DNA of 64,000 bases, taken from assembly GCF_002220865.2 (NCBI RefSeq), contig NZ_NHRJ02000012.1, positions 1 to 64,000 of the forward strand, written 5' to 3'. Each line of letters starts with the position of its first letter. Within the stretch, counting starts at the first letter, position 1. The position numbers were made by a program, and so were the translations under genes. Below, in pieces: positions 1-9,021 of this stretch. The DNA is from Paenibacillus xerothermodurans (GTDB lineage: Bacteria; Bacillota; Bacilli; Paenibacillales; NBRC-103111). Under the pieces are notes generated by a model, which worked only from the letters and a program-made list of their open reading frames with translations, had not been told where the DNA came from and ran no database searches.

Positions 1-70
1 CGTCATCCATGGTTTTCAAGTTATTTTCTTTTACAAAAGCCTTCACTTGGTCTTTGTTAAATCGAGCCAT
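1..70 (-). mobile_element. IS256-family transposase, N-terminal fragment cut by the window edge
   Basis: Reading leftwards, the sequence starts MARFNKDQVKAFVKENN, the characteristic N-terminus of an IS256-type (mutator) DDE transposase that moves the element by cut-and-paste. Only the first 23 residues are in the window. The start at 70 is chosen because a GAGAGG ribosome site at 80-85 lies 9 bases upstream; an in-frame ATG at 79 would abut that site. The terminal inverted repeat should lie between here and about 250, but I could not identify it. The family call rests on recognition of the N-terminal motif only. Confidence 0.7.
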
Positions 71-255
71 TTCAGCCATCCTCTCAAACCAACCTTTCTT
101 CCATTTTAATGTATGGTTTGAGAGTTTACACAAAATATTTTACAGACTCGGTTTTAACCAACTAATACAGAACCCAAACAACGTCCACATGTTCCCGCAT
201 ACGGTGCATTTGTTCTTCTTACCAACCTGTGACTGGAACTACACGTCTGGTCTTA

Positions 256-477
256 CTAATCCCGGCCGACCTCGACTAAATCAATAATCTCACGAATATC
301 GCTGATGCATAAGGCTTCAGCGATTTTTTCTATGTGTGAAAAGTTAATATTGGAACGTTTGCCGCTAGCCAGTTCACTGAGTGCCGCGTGCCTAACGTCA
401 GCTAATCGAGATAGCTCCCGCAATGATATGCCTCGTTGCTTTGTTAACGTCTGTATTTTTACTTCAACCTTCTTCAC
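256..477 (-). CDS. XRE/Cro-family helix-turn-helix regulator
   Basis: A 73-residue protein that is essentially one Cro/C1-type helix-turn-helix domain: the helices around residues 15-45 include GISLRELSRLADVRHAALSELASG, followed by an IEKIAEALCI segment typical of lambda-repressor-like folds. There is no extra sensing or dimerisation domain, so it resembles small plasmid, phage or toxin-antitoxin type repressors. It is transcribed away from the small gene starting at 594, and the 116-bp gap between them carries a promoter with nested inverted repeats, which is the likely binding site for this protein. The partner assignment is inferred from position only. Confidence 0.85.
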   Translation of the reverse strand: MKKVEVKIQTLTKQRGISLRELSRLADVRHAALSELASGKRSNINFSHIEKIAEALCISDIREIIDLVEVGRD

Positions 478-502
478 TGATCACAGCACCTCCGCACAGA
501 CA

Positions 503-564
503 TTGACTATACGCGATAACGTACCATATAATTGTTTCCAGGTTGGTACGCAAATACGTATCGC
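503..564 (+). promoter_or_regulatory. Sigma-A promoter with nested palindromes upstream of the small gene at 594
   Basis: TTGACT (503-508) and TATAAT (527-532) are separated by 18 bases. GCGATA (513-518) is mirrored by TATCGC (559-564), and GTACC (521-525) by GGTAC (545-549), so the promoter is enclosed by nested inverted repeats. This layout suits repression by the divergently encoded XRE protein. Operator identity is inferred. Confidence 0.55.
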
Positions 565-593
565 ATTAATGCATAGTTAGAAGGAGTGATCAT

Positions 594-881
594 GTGCACG
601 GACTAATCAAACAGATGGTGTTGGACAGATTCGATGTGCTCTCGCACGAAGTTGAAACATTACCACAATACGCGGCAATAAAGGAGGAATCAAACGCAAT
701 TGAGCACATCATCTTCGCCCAGGTGTCCCCAGACACAACAGATAAGCTTAAAGCCTGGCTGGAGCTCCAGACCCAGATGGATGCGCTGCAAAGGGAATGG
801 CTTTACATAAAAGGAGTAAAGGACGGCATTGAAATGCTGATGTATTTGCTTCATGCTGACGAGACTCTGGTTTCAAAATAA
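594..881 (+). CDS. Small helical protein, possibly DUF6809-like
   Basis: A 95-residue soluble, charged, predicted all-helical protein of unknown function. The start is GTG at 594, 7 bases after an AAGGAG site (581-586); the ATG two bases upstream (592) gives only four codons before a stop. The C-terminal half (residues 55-90, with LQTQMDALQREWLYIKGVKDG) has the pattern of small Firmicute proteins of the DUF6809 type, but this resemblance is weak. It faces away from an XRE repressor and probably shares its operator. No signal peptide or membrane segment is visible. Confidence 0.6.
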   Translation: MHGLIKQMVLDRFDVLSHEVETLPQYAAIKEESNAIEHIIFAQVSPDTTDKLKAWLELQTQMDALQREWLYIKGVKDGIEMLMYLLHADETLVSK

Positions 882-963
882 TTCATGCTCTGTGAAGAGC
901 GAGGGATAGCCATTTCCGAAATTGTGTACCTGACTTCCGTGATGATACATCTTGCTACTAGGT

Positions 964-1263
964 TTATCCACAACGTTATCCACAGAATCAACAACATTTA
1001 GGATGCTGATGTGCATATCTTTTTATATGGTTATTAACATATCCACAAAGTAACTTATCCACACATTGTTTAGCTTCAAATGAGAAGCTATCCACAACAT
1101 TGAGCCGATATCATGTAAGCGAGTTGGAGCCGCGCTCCCCGTTTTGTTAATTCGAAATTTTCCATTCATTCTATTTGCTAGTGTTATACAAACCGCTCGG
1201 CCATGATATGGACATTTGCCACTCAACATGAGCGAATGAACGCACAATGAACAATGTGGATAA
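964..1263. promoter_or_regulatory. DnaA-box cluster
   Basis: Six 9-mers match the DnaA box TTATCCACA exactly or with one change: 964-972, 976-984 and 1055-1063 are exact on the + strand, 1255-1263 is exact on the - strand, and 1039-1047 (ATATCCACA) and 1088-1096 (CTATCCACA) differ at position 1. Five lie within 133 bp. No dnaA, dnaN or plasmid rep gene is in the window, so it is more likely a DnaA-titration or regulatory cluster, as described in Bacillus subtilis, than oriC. The 882-2106 stretch holds no convincing gene. Confidence 0.75.
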
Positions 1264-1657
1264 TTACATTAACTGCGGCTGAGGCAAGATCACGTGATGC
1301 CGATGTGACGAATCAGATGTTATACGCAATCGAACATACTAGCCCAAAACTGCTCGAGCTATGCTTGCCGAGGCTAATCAGAACCGCAAGCAATTTTGCA
1401 AGTCCACCCAGCTGCACTGGAAGCAATGTTAGGCACTGGTGGAGTGCCTATTTTAATGCACCCCTGCCAAATGAATGATTTCACGCGATTTAAACGCCTG
1501 AATCCAGGCTTCAACCGACTGTAACACAGTCTACCAGAATCAGACTAACTCGCCATGCGATACCGAAATTGCGTTCAGTTAGCACAATCGAGATGAAATA
1601 CTATATACAGAGTGAATACCGGGCGGTTGCCACATTATTACCATATCTCAGTGAAAA

Positions 1658-1684
1658 ACACCTACAGCGAAAGTAGGTGTCTTT
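1658..1684 (+). terminator. Hairpin resembling a rho-independent terminator
   Basis: ACACCTAC (1658-1665) pairs perfectly with GTAGGTGT (1673-1680) around a 7-base loop, followed by a short CTTT tail. No gene ends just upstream, so it may insulate the dehydratase gene at 2107 or be left from a lost gene. The rest of 1264-2106 shows nothing I can name. Confidence 0.45.
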
Positions 1685-2106
1685 CATTTCACCACTGTCG
1701 GTCACGGGCCAGAATATCGGAATTCGTTTTAACATAGAATTCCTTTATTAATGGATTCAAGAGTTGGGATGGGGGAACAGGACAGATACGGTATACATAA
1801 TGTCCATCTGGTGAGCAAAAGCATTGCAGAAGCATAGCCACAATTTCATTACAGCGAGCGCTGCAGCTGTCCTTTCAGAAAAGACCAATGTAAAGAACCT
1901 TCCCTTTGCGCAGAAAACATCAGCCAGTTATTGTCAACCTATGATACAATAGTTGCATAAGCAGGCGTCAAACGAATGCTCGATTTCAACTTTGTGTAAT
2001 CGGTTTCAATCCCTCCCTTTGGCGGTCAGCAAGCAGTTCACGCATCTTTGAGGCTGCGAATTGATGTTGAAACTCAAGCGAAATCTTAAATAAGGAGCTA
2101 TAACCA

Positions 2107-4812
2107 ATGAACGTATCTTATCACTTCGATGAAGTCGGTAGACTTCCCTTACCAGGAGATAATGTTGCTATTGCCACTCGACAACTGGACGCGGGCACCA
2201 TCGTTCACTATCAGGGTCAAACCCTGACTTTGGATTACACCGTCATGGAAGGTCATCGCTTCGCGGTGAAGACGGTCGCCCCAGGCGAAGACTTACTTTC
2301 CTGGGAATTACCCTTTGGTGTGGCTCTGCGCGCGATTCAGCCCGGCAATTATGTGATCAACAAGGATGTGTTGGAGGCGCTTAGTGTGCGTTCGCTGAAA
2401 TTTACGCTGCCGGAGACGCCCAATTTTGCGGACCAAGTGCCACCGTATGTCCTTGACGAGGGGAGTTTCCAACCGGCACCAGCATTGCCCGCTTACCCGG
2501 AAACTCGCACCTTCATGGGCTATCGGCGCAGCCAAGCCCGCGGTGTCGGTACCCGTAACACGATAGTTTTGTTGGGCACCACCTCACGTACGGGCAGCTA
2601 TGTGAAGCAGCTTGCCGCTCGTTTACAAGGAGAATTGACGAATTATCCCCAAGTGGATGGGATTGTCCCCGTGGCACATACGGAGGGCGGTACGGAACAA
2701 CCTAACAACCGAGAGCTGTTGCTGCGCACGTTGGCTGGTTTTATCGTCAATCCCAATGTGGGTGCGGTCTTGATAGTAGATTACGGTATTGAATCCGTGA
2801 CGAACGAGATGGTAGAAGCGTATATGCGCGAACACAACTATCCATTGGAGGATGTGCTGCATCGGTTCCTGTCCATTGCAGGCGGCTTTCAGGATAACTT
2901 GACCATAGGGGAAACTATTGTGCGTGATTGGCTGCCAAAGGTTAACGCCATGGTTCGGACACCAGAATCCATTAGCAATCTAAAGATTGGACTACAATGT
3001 GGCGGCTCAGACGCATTTTCCGGTATTTCTGCTAATCCGCTGCTGGGCTGGATCGTGCAGGAATTGATACGCTACGGCGGCGCCGCCAGCCTGGCTGAAA
3101 CCGATGAATTAATTGGTGCTGAGCCCTATGTCTTGCAAAAAGTGCGTGATGTTGAAACCGCTCGTAAATTCTTAGCACTTGTAGCACAATTCAAGGAGCG
3201 TACGTCGTGGCATGGCGCTAACGCTGAAGGAAACCCATCGGGTGGTAATAAATACCGTGGCCTGTATAACATTTACCTCAAGTCCATTGGTGCTGCCCGC
3301 AAAAAAGACCCAGCCACTCGCCTTGACTATGCGATTGATTATGGTGCGCTCATGAAAGAGTCTGGATATTATTTTATGGACAGCCCCGGTAATGACCTCG
3401 AGAGTATTGCGGGGCAGGTGGCTTCCGGCTGCAATCTGATTTTTTTTACGACAGGCAATGGCTCGATCACTAATTTTCCTTTTGTGCCGACGGTCAAGGT
3501 GGTGACAACGACGCGTCGTTTCCAGTTACTAGCCAATGATATGGATATCAACGCCGGCCAGTACCTGGATGGTGTCTCCATGGATGAGCTGGGGAAGCAA
3601 GCATTTGAGCTCTCGATAAAAATAGCCTCCGGTCAGCGCACTGTTGGTGAAAAGGCCGGCCATTCCCAGGTACAGATCTGGCGTAACTGGCGGCAAACCG
3701 ATTCCAGCCAGCTGGACACGCTGCTGAACGCGCCTCAGCCAACGGGTGAACCGATCGCCATTCGGACGGATGCAGCGGCCGTGGATACCGGCTCCATCCG
3801 ATTCACATTAAAACGGCACCAAAACCATCGCGCGAGTGACCACATTGGCTTAATCCTGCCCACCAGTCTGTGTGCCGGGCAGGTGGCGAATATGATTGCA
3901 CTACGACTGAACAAAAAGGGGCTTGGGCAGCCCTCGAATATCTCGCGCTTTGTGGCCTTGGCTCATACGGAAGGATGCGGTAATTCGGCTGGTCAACCCG
4001 AGCAGTTGTATGCCCGCACTATGATCGGCTATGTTACCCACCCGCTAGTCCAGCACTGTCTGCTACTGGAACATGGCTGTGAGAAAACACATAACGACTA
4101 TATGCGTCACGAGATGGAGCAGATGGGGGTGGATCCAAGCCGCCTTGGCTTTGCTAGCATCCAGCTTGACGGCGGGATTGATAAGGTCACTAAGAAGGTG
4201 GAAGCGTGGTTTGCTGAACGTCTGGCAGCAACTGGACCATCCACGAAAGAGACTGTCGGGCTGGACGCGCTGCGAATTGGGATATTAAGCGACGGCTCGG
4301 TGACAGACGCAGTTGGTGAACAACTGTCGATGTTGACGAAAATGATTGTCGGTGCAGGCGGTATGGTGGTTGTCCCCGAGAACAGCGGATTGCTTGCAAC
4401 TGCCGCTTACCATGGCAATTTATTCGATACAGCCAACGTCCCGCCGTCATTGGCTTATGGCGAACATGCCCGTCGCTCCGGTTTCCACATCATGGAGACG
4501 CCGACCGAGCATTGGGTTGAGACCGTCACGGGCTTAGCAGCAACGGGTGTGGAATTAATGATAGCGTTGGTCCACCGCCCGATGCAGACGCATCCGTTCG
4601 TGCCTATGCTCCAAGTGGCTTCGGAACCGACTATGCCGGAAGCGTATGCGACTGATTTGGATCTGCTGCTCAGTGGGAATCCCGCTACCTGGAACGACCA
4701 GATTGTCGAGAGCTGTAAGCAAACCATCGAGCATAGTTATACTCCTCGTCTGTTTCAACAGGGTAACGTGGATTTTCAGTTAACACGTGGGCTCCTGGGC
4801 GTCTCGTTGTGA
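2107..4812 (+). CDS. Double-length UxaA/altronate dehydratase-family protein
   Basis: A 901-residue protein of the UxaA/GarD dehydratase family, whose members dehydrate sugar acids such as altronate or galactarate with a divalent metal. Residues 1-90 form an SAF-like N-terminal domain. Residues about 140-540 form a complete UxaA core, with the hallmarks GYRRSQARGVGTRN, CGGSDAFSGISANP, a GNKYRGL segment and ASGCNLIFFTTGNGS. Residues about 575-901 repeat the N-terminal half of the core, including VALAHTEGCGNS. Typical members are about 500 residues, so this is an internal duplication or fusion. The start is well supported by AAGGAG at 2092-2097. It stands alone, with no uronate or galactarate genes nearby, and the substrate is unknown. 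Confidence 0.75.
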   Translation: MNVSYHFDEVGRLPLPGDNVAIATRQLDAGTIVHYQGQTLTLDYTVMEGHRFAVKTVAPGEDLLSWELPFGVALRAIQPGNYVINKDVLEALSVRSLKFTLPETPNFADQVPPYVLDEGSFQPAPALPAYPETRTFMGYRRSQARGVGTRNTIVLLGTTSRTGSYVKQLAARLQGELTNYPQVDGIVPVAHTEGGTEQPNNRELLLRTLAGFIVNPNVGAVLIVDYGIESVTNEMVEAYMREHNYPLEDVLHRFLSIAGGFQDNLTIGETIVRDWLPKVNAMVRTPESISNLKIGLQCGGSDAFSGISANPLLGWIVQELIRYGGAASLAETDELIGAEPYVLQKVRDVETARKFLALVAQFKERTSWHGANAEGNPSGGNKYRGLYNIYLKSIGAARKKDPATRLDYAIDYGALMKESGYYFMDSPGNDLESIAGQVASGCNLIFFTTGNGSITNFPFVPTVKVVTTTRRFQLLANDMDINAGQYLDGVSMDELGKQAFELSIKIASGQRTVGEKAGHSQVQIWRNWRQTDSSQLDTLLNAPQPTGEPIAIRTDAAAVDTGSIRFTLKRHQNHRASDHIGLILPTSLCAGQVANMIALRLNKKGLGQPSNISRFVALAHTEGCGNSAGQPEQLYARTMIGYVTHPLVQHCLLLEHGCEKTHNDYMRHEMEQMGVDPSRLGFASIQLDGGIDKVTKKVEAWFAERLAATGPSTKETVGLDALRIGILSDGSVTDAVGEQLSMLTKMIVGAGGMVVVPENSGLLATAAYHGNLFDTANVPPSLAYGEHARRSGFHIMETPTEHWVETVTGLAATGVELMIALVHRPMQTHPFVPMLQVASEPTMPEAYATDLDLLLSGNPATWNDQIVESCKQTIEHSYTPRLFQQGNVDFQLTRGLLGVSL

Positions 4813-5051
4813 ACAGGACATAAGCTGAGGTTCACTCCTGGCTTGAAAATGCGTAGGGGATGCAAGGGTGCAGTAATGCACCATCTGGGAACCGAATGTG
4901 AACAGGCTGTTCAGTAATAGATGATCTTGCTCGAGGGCAGCTCGGCGTGAACTGAGTTATTTGTTTTCGATAGGGAAGGGGAAGCAGAGGGGTTATTTCT
5001 GCTCGCTCCTTTTTTCGTTTTATCGATTGCCATGCAAAGTTTTGAGTAAAG

Positions 5052-5675
5052 ATGGAAAGGAAACAGCCGACCTGTGGCACTTTGGTAAGCCACAGCGCCG
5101 GACGTTTTGTGACCTTGGGCGGCATTGCCGCATTACACGGTCCGCTTCCAGTCGCGGATTTTATCGCCTTAGTAGGGGCAGCCGCGGTAATAAGCTATGC
5201 TATGGCTGATGTAGCGGCCCATGACACGGCAATCGTGGACAACAGTGGGGTGTACGAAGCTAGTACTTACAAAGCCGACGCCGCGAAGTCTACGGCTCAG
5301 ACAAGAACACTGGTCTACACTAGCAGTAACCAGTATAGGCACTTTGTAACAGAACCCAGATGGGCACCAGGTGACGGCAATCTGATTGGTTCACCAATCT
5401 CTTCGGAAGCCGCGGCGCTAAGGGCATTTTATGACATGAACACCTACTCCCCTGTGTTAACAAATGCGAGAACCGTTGCTAGTACGGCGACAGGGGCGGG
5501 CTATTGTCCGCTGTGGGACAGTGCACATCTCTACGCCGATAGGCGTTATGAGCCATTAAATAAGCCTCATTGGCACACAGTCCAATTTGGTCAAAGAGTG
5601 AGAGCACATCACTGGCACTCAGTCCAATTTGGTCAGAGAATAGACCACATCACTGGCATAATTGAGTGGAAATAA
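5052..5675 (+). CDS. Putative truncated polymorphic-toxin-like protein with a C-terminal 14-residue repeat
   Basis: I do not recognise this 207-residue protein. An Ala/Gly-rich hydrophobic stretch near residues 20-55 resembles the pre-toxin linker seen before C-terminal domains of polymorphic toxins, and the C-terminus contains two near-identical copies of HWHxVQFGQR spaced 42 bp apart (5571 and 5613). The start is uncertain because no good ribosome site precedes 5052. It is followed after 70 bp by a small gene with the look of an immunity gene, which is the main reason to suspect a toxin remnant. It may be a decayed gene. Confidence 0.35.
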   Translation: MERKQPTCGTLVSHSAGRFVTLGGIAALHGPLPVADFIALVGAAAVISYAMADVAAHDTAIVDNSGVYEASTYKADAAKSTAQTRTLVYTSSNQYRHFVTEPRWAPGDGNLIGSPISSEAAALRAFYDMNTYSPVLTNARTVASTATGAGYCPLWDSAHLYADRRYEPLNKPHWHTVQFGQRVRAHHWHSVQFGQRIDHITGIIEWK

Positions 5676-5744
5676 GGGATTAAATCCCGCAAGGCATAGT
5701 CTACGGCTACCCCTTTATCATTGTAAGAGGAGGTGGATATTCAC

Positions 5745-6197
5745 ATGAACAGAGATTTCTCATTAAATCGCCTAAACAAAGTGGAAACACCAAAAACAGA
5801 CGTGCTCAGACGGACATATATCACAAAATTCATAAATACCAGCAGCGTATATTTCAACGATTATACATATGTCAAGTGTGGATATTTCCTGTGGTGCTGC
5901 TACAAGCAACAAGAAGGACAGCGTGCCATTTTTCCTATCAGTGCCCTTAGCACACTCTTAGACGACAAAAACATTCAAAATTTTATATTGTTTTGGGATT
6001 ATGATATTTCGGATGAAATAATGGAGCTAGGTCGCAATCATATGTTCTATTGTTCAAAGGGCGTATTGTTGAGCAACATAAACGCCTTTCCCCAAGATAT
6101 GTATCTGCTCGATGAGACGCTCACATGGACAATTGCGCTTACGCATGAACAACAAAATGAATCTGGTGACACCGCGATAATCATTGAAGATGAATGA
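5745..6197 (+). CDS. Immunity-protein-like small soluble protein
   Basis: A 150-residue acidic, AT-rich cytoplasmic protein. The start at 5745 is chosen over 5733 because of a very strong AGAGGAGGTG site at 5726-5735. The C-terminal segment LDETLTWTIALTHEQ followed by GDTAIIIE is repeated, in a frameshifted copy, at 9022-9206, so this is a real, locally duplicated gene. Size, position after a toxin-like ORF and base composition unlike the neighbours suggest an immunity protein of a polymorphic toxin system. That role is inferred and I cannot name the family. Confidence 0.55.
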   Translation: MNRDFSLNRLNKVETPKTDVLRRTYITKFINTSSVYFNDYTYVKCGYFLWCCYKQQEGQRAIFPISALSTLLDDKNIQNFILFWDYDISDEIMELGRNHMFYCSKGVLLSNINAFPQDMYLLDETLTWTIALTHEQQNESGDTAIIIEDE

Positions 6198-6548
6198 CAA
6201 CGCAGCCCCGTCACGTGCAGGGAACATAACAATTAGATGTCGTAATAGACATATTACTAACATGATTGGATTTATCTTTTTTGTTTTGCCCTGTAAGTCG
6301 ACCTTCGCCTTGGCCGGTGATTTCACAGCAGCACAGAATGTTCTTGCTGAGGGTGAGCACGCCCTCTCGTACTGCATACAGGGCCTCATTTGTGATAATA
6401 CGCGTGACTGTATCCATGGTCTGATGCTTGTTGTTCCACTCCCTGTAGACAAATCATCCTCCAGCTCTCGGTGCTCTTTTCACATCGGGTCGGACATTGT
6501 TACATCTCTGTTTCACGCGGGTTTACACAAATGTTTCATCGGAAAAGC

Positions 6549-7400
6549 TTACGCATTCCATTTCAACGCTTCTTTTATATGTTTAATCTGACCTCTGGTA
6601 TACTCGTATCCGGCATCGATACAATGGCCAAGCTTTGCAAAATCGAAAACGCCGATAGGACCGACCTCCGGACGTAATACGATGTCAGCACTTTTTGTAT
6701 GCTGCTTGGACTTCAGGGCGAGGTTGATCGTTACCGACCGGGCGACAATCGATCTTAATGAGTCGACCGGCACTTTCGACGGAATCGTACTAATCAAATC
6801 CACCGCGATGACCTGGTCAGCTCCCAAAGCACGCACGGCATCAACCGGGCAATTATCCATTAGTCCGCCATCGATTAATACGCGCTCTTTGAAAAAATAC
6901 GGCTTGAACAATACCGGTATCGACAAGCTTGCCCGCACGGCATCAGCTACCCTAATATCATGGACAACATCCACATCTGTGTAATCCCGCTGTAAAGGCC
7001 GCGAAGCGAACAGAATCTGCTTGCCATAGCTCAAATCGGTGGCCGTGATCGACACAGGCAGCTTCAGATCGCTCATGTAGGCTTCTCCGGTTTTGTCCGC
7101 AATGAAATTTAGTATTCTTTCTCCTTTAATTAGTCCCTTCAATTTTGGCCGGCGCTTGATCATGGCTGGTATGAAATTGAAGTAGTCATAATCAAGGCAC
7201 TTGCGGTTAATGGTTGGAATCATTGTCATAAGTTCGCCGGCGGAATAACCATACGAGTACAATGCGGCGATTATGGCACCGGAGCTGGAGCCCGCAATGC
7301 AATCAATACGGATGCCGGCTTCCTCCAAAGCGGACAACACCCCGATATGGGCGGTACCGGCGACGCCGCCACCCCCTAATGCAATTCCCACCTTACCCAT
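6549..7400 (-). CDS. Patatin-like phospholipase (RssA/YlbK type)
   Basis: A 283-residue patatin-fold esterase expected to hydrolyse acyl chains from lipids in the cytoplasm. The oxyanion-hole loop GGGGVAG is at residues 9-15, the nucleophile Ser39 sits in GSSSG (37-41), and the catalytic aspartate Asp177 is in the DGG motif, so the Ser-Asp dyad is complete. The length fits bacterial single-domain RssA/YlbK proteins. It is monocistronic on the minus strand. The 350 bp between 6198 and 6548 holds no gene I can support. Confidence 0.9.
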   Translation of the reverse strand: MGKVGIALGGGGVAGTAHIGVLSALEEAGIRIDCIAGSSSGAIIAALYSYGYSAGELMTMIPTINRKCLDYDYFNFIPAMIKRRPKLKGLIKGERILNFIADKTGEAYMSDLKLPVSITATDLSYGKQILFASRPLQRDYTDVDVVHDIRVADAVRASLSIPVLFKPYFFKERVLIDGGLMDNCPVDAVRALGADQVIAVDLISTIPSKVPVDSLRSIVARSVTINLALKSKQHTKSADIVLRPEVGPIGVFDFAKLGHCIDAGYEYTRGQIKHIKEALKWNA

Positions 7401-7554
7401 AACAACAAACCCTTCGCATTGTTTTTTTTATTATGCACTGCCAATTTGAAGGTAATCCCCACATATATAAAAATTTAGCATGCGTAATAACAACATGTTA
7501 AAAGTGGCCATTTTTACTGATCAGAGGGATTTTACTGTAAAATAATAGCACACA

Positions 7555-7578
7555 AAAAGGGGAGCAATTGCCCCTTTT
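7555..7578 (-). terminator. Rho-independent terminator of the glycosyltransferase gene
   Basis: AAAAGGGG (7555-7562) pairs with CCCCTTTT (7571-7578) around an 8-base loop. Read on the minus strand the stem runs into a T-run, just downstream of the gene ending at 7631. Confidence 0.75.
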
Positions 7579-7630
7579 CTTAATATAAAAATATGGGCGG
7601 TGGGAATCGGAGCACGCCGACGGCGGAAAG

Positions 7631-8782
7631 TTAAGCGGAAGATGTGGCACAGATAGAGCCGGTTGAGCCTAGGATCCGTGCGTATTTGAGCAGGAGACCG
7701 TCAAAAATGGCTTCCCATGATTGGGTTGAAGCATACAGCCTGCCCTCATGTCCAAAGTTCATTAACTTATCGGGCTGCTCCAGCACGCTGACAATGGCAC
7801 GGACGAAAGAATCCGTATCGCGCGGCGCACAGAGCAGGCCTGATTTGCCGTGGTGTACAATCTCCTGCACGCCTCCGGATCTTGCGCCGATGACGGGTGT
7901 GCCCGAAGCCAGCGCTTCCAGCGCAACATTGCCGAACGTTTCGGTGCTGGACGGAAATACGAATAAGTCCGCTGAGGCATATAACTCGGCTAACGACTCG
8001 CCCTGCAGACATCCGGTAAAAGTGACATTGGGTGGTGCCGCGGCTCGCAGCTCTTTTAGCAGGGGGCCATCGCCCACGATAAACCAGCGGATCCTGCTGC
8101 CAAGAGCGGCGGGCATCCGATTCCAAAGCTCAATCATGATATCCAAGTCTTTTTCCGGTGCGAGCCGGCCTACATATAGGCACATAAACTGCTCCTGAAA
8201 GTTATATTTCTCACGAATGGCGGGGTTCTTTCTATCGGGATGGAACAGACGGCAGTCGATTCCCCTTTGCCATAGATCCAATCCCTGTATGCCCTGCTGC
8301 TGCAGCTGCTCGGCTGTTTCAAGCGATGGAACAAAGGTCACGAGACAAGATTGGTGGAACCAGCGGATATAGTGGCGAAATAAAGGAGCGGCAAACTGAA
8401 GGCGATAATACTGGAGATAACGATCAAAGTGGGTATGGTAAGAGGCAACGTGAGGTACGGCATGCTTTCTCCCATAGTGCAGACCACACAGTCCCATATT
8501 AAACGGGGTGGCGATATGAATCAGGTCCGGCTGAAACGTTTGTAGCTGCTTGTAGATTTTAAAATAGTTCGGCAGGGCGATCCGGCATTCCGGGTAAAGC
8601 ATAAAAGGAAGACTGGAAAAACGCTGGATGCCATTGGTGAATATGTCCTCCTCTGTGCATTTGGGTACGAACGTCCGAAAAGGCACGTTACGATGCTCGA
8701 GATGTTCGGTGAACCTTTTTAACGTCAACGCTACGCCATTTACTTCAGGGGAAAAGGTATCGGAAAATAGAGCTATCCGCAT
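7631..8782 (-). CDS. GT4-family glycosyltransferase
   Basis: A 383-residue GT-B fold retaining glycosyltransferase. The N-terminal acceptor domain starts MRIALFSDTFSPEVNGVA, with the glycine-rich loop typical of lipid-linked mannosyl/glucosyltransferases. The C-terminal nucleotide-sugar domain has YVGRLAPEKDLDIMIE, and the donor-binding E-x7-E motif is in SSTETFGNVALEALASG. The start at 8782 is preferred over 8839 because AAGGAGGAG precedes it by 7 bases and because homology begins there. Likely acceptors are a membrane glycolipid or cell-wall polymer. It is monocistronic. Confidence 0.88.
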   Translation of the reverse strand: MRIALFSDTFSPEVNGVALTLKRFTEHLEHRNVPFRTFVPKCTEEDIFTNGIQRFSSLPFMLYPECRIALPNYFKIYKQLQTFQPDLIHIATPFNMGLCGLHYGRKHAVPHVASYHTHFDRYLQYYRLQFAAPLFRHYIRWFHQSCLVTFVPSLETAEQLQQQGIQGLDLWQRGIDCRLFHPDRKNPAIREKYNFQEQFMCLYVGRLAPEKDLDIMIELWNRMPAALGSRIRWFIVGDGPLLKELRAAAPPNVTFTGCLQGESLAELYASADLFVFPSSTETFGNVALEALASGTPVIGARSGGVQEIVHHGKSGLLCAPRDTDSFVRAIVSVLEQPDKLMNFGHEGRLYASTQSWEAIFDGLLLKYARILGSTGSICATSSA

Positions 8783-9021
8783 CTGAACTCTCCTCCTTGC
8801 TGACTTCGGCTTATCGGATAACTCTAGCTTACCGTGCATTTATTACTCCATTGTCAGATGAATATAAATAAAAAATGAAATTGTGAAGCAGGGGGTGACA
8901 AACGCTCCGTGCGGCTGAGTATGGGATGGGGGCAACTCCGCCAGGTGTTAATTTTGTCCAGTAATTAGGTGTACGATATGGATATTTTTTGCGGTCGTGC
9001 TATAATGCACATGCAAAAGCT

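Noticed and set aside
964-1263. Chromosomal origin of replication
   Set aside because: DnaA boxes are present, but there is no dnaA, dnaN, rep or clear AT-rich unwinding region beside them, so I call only a DnaA-box cluster.
1023-1478. Two small ORFs in the DnaA-box region
   Set aside because: They translate the repeated box sequence and have no ribosome sites or recognisable protein features.
4832-5125. Minus-strand ORF of 97 residues downstream of the UxaA gene
   Set aside because: Unusual composition, no ribosome site, no homology, overlaps other weak frames.
6211-6417. Minus-strand ORF with a faint PII-like pattern
   Set aside because: Short, without a good ribosome site, and the resemblance is to only a few scattered residues.
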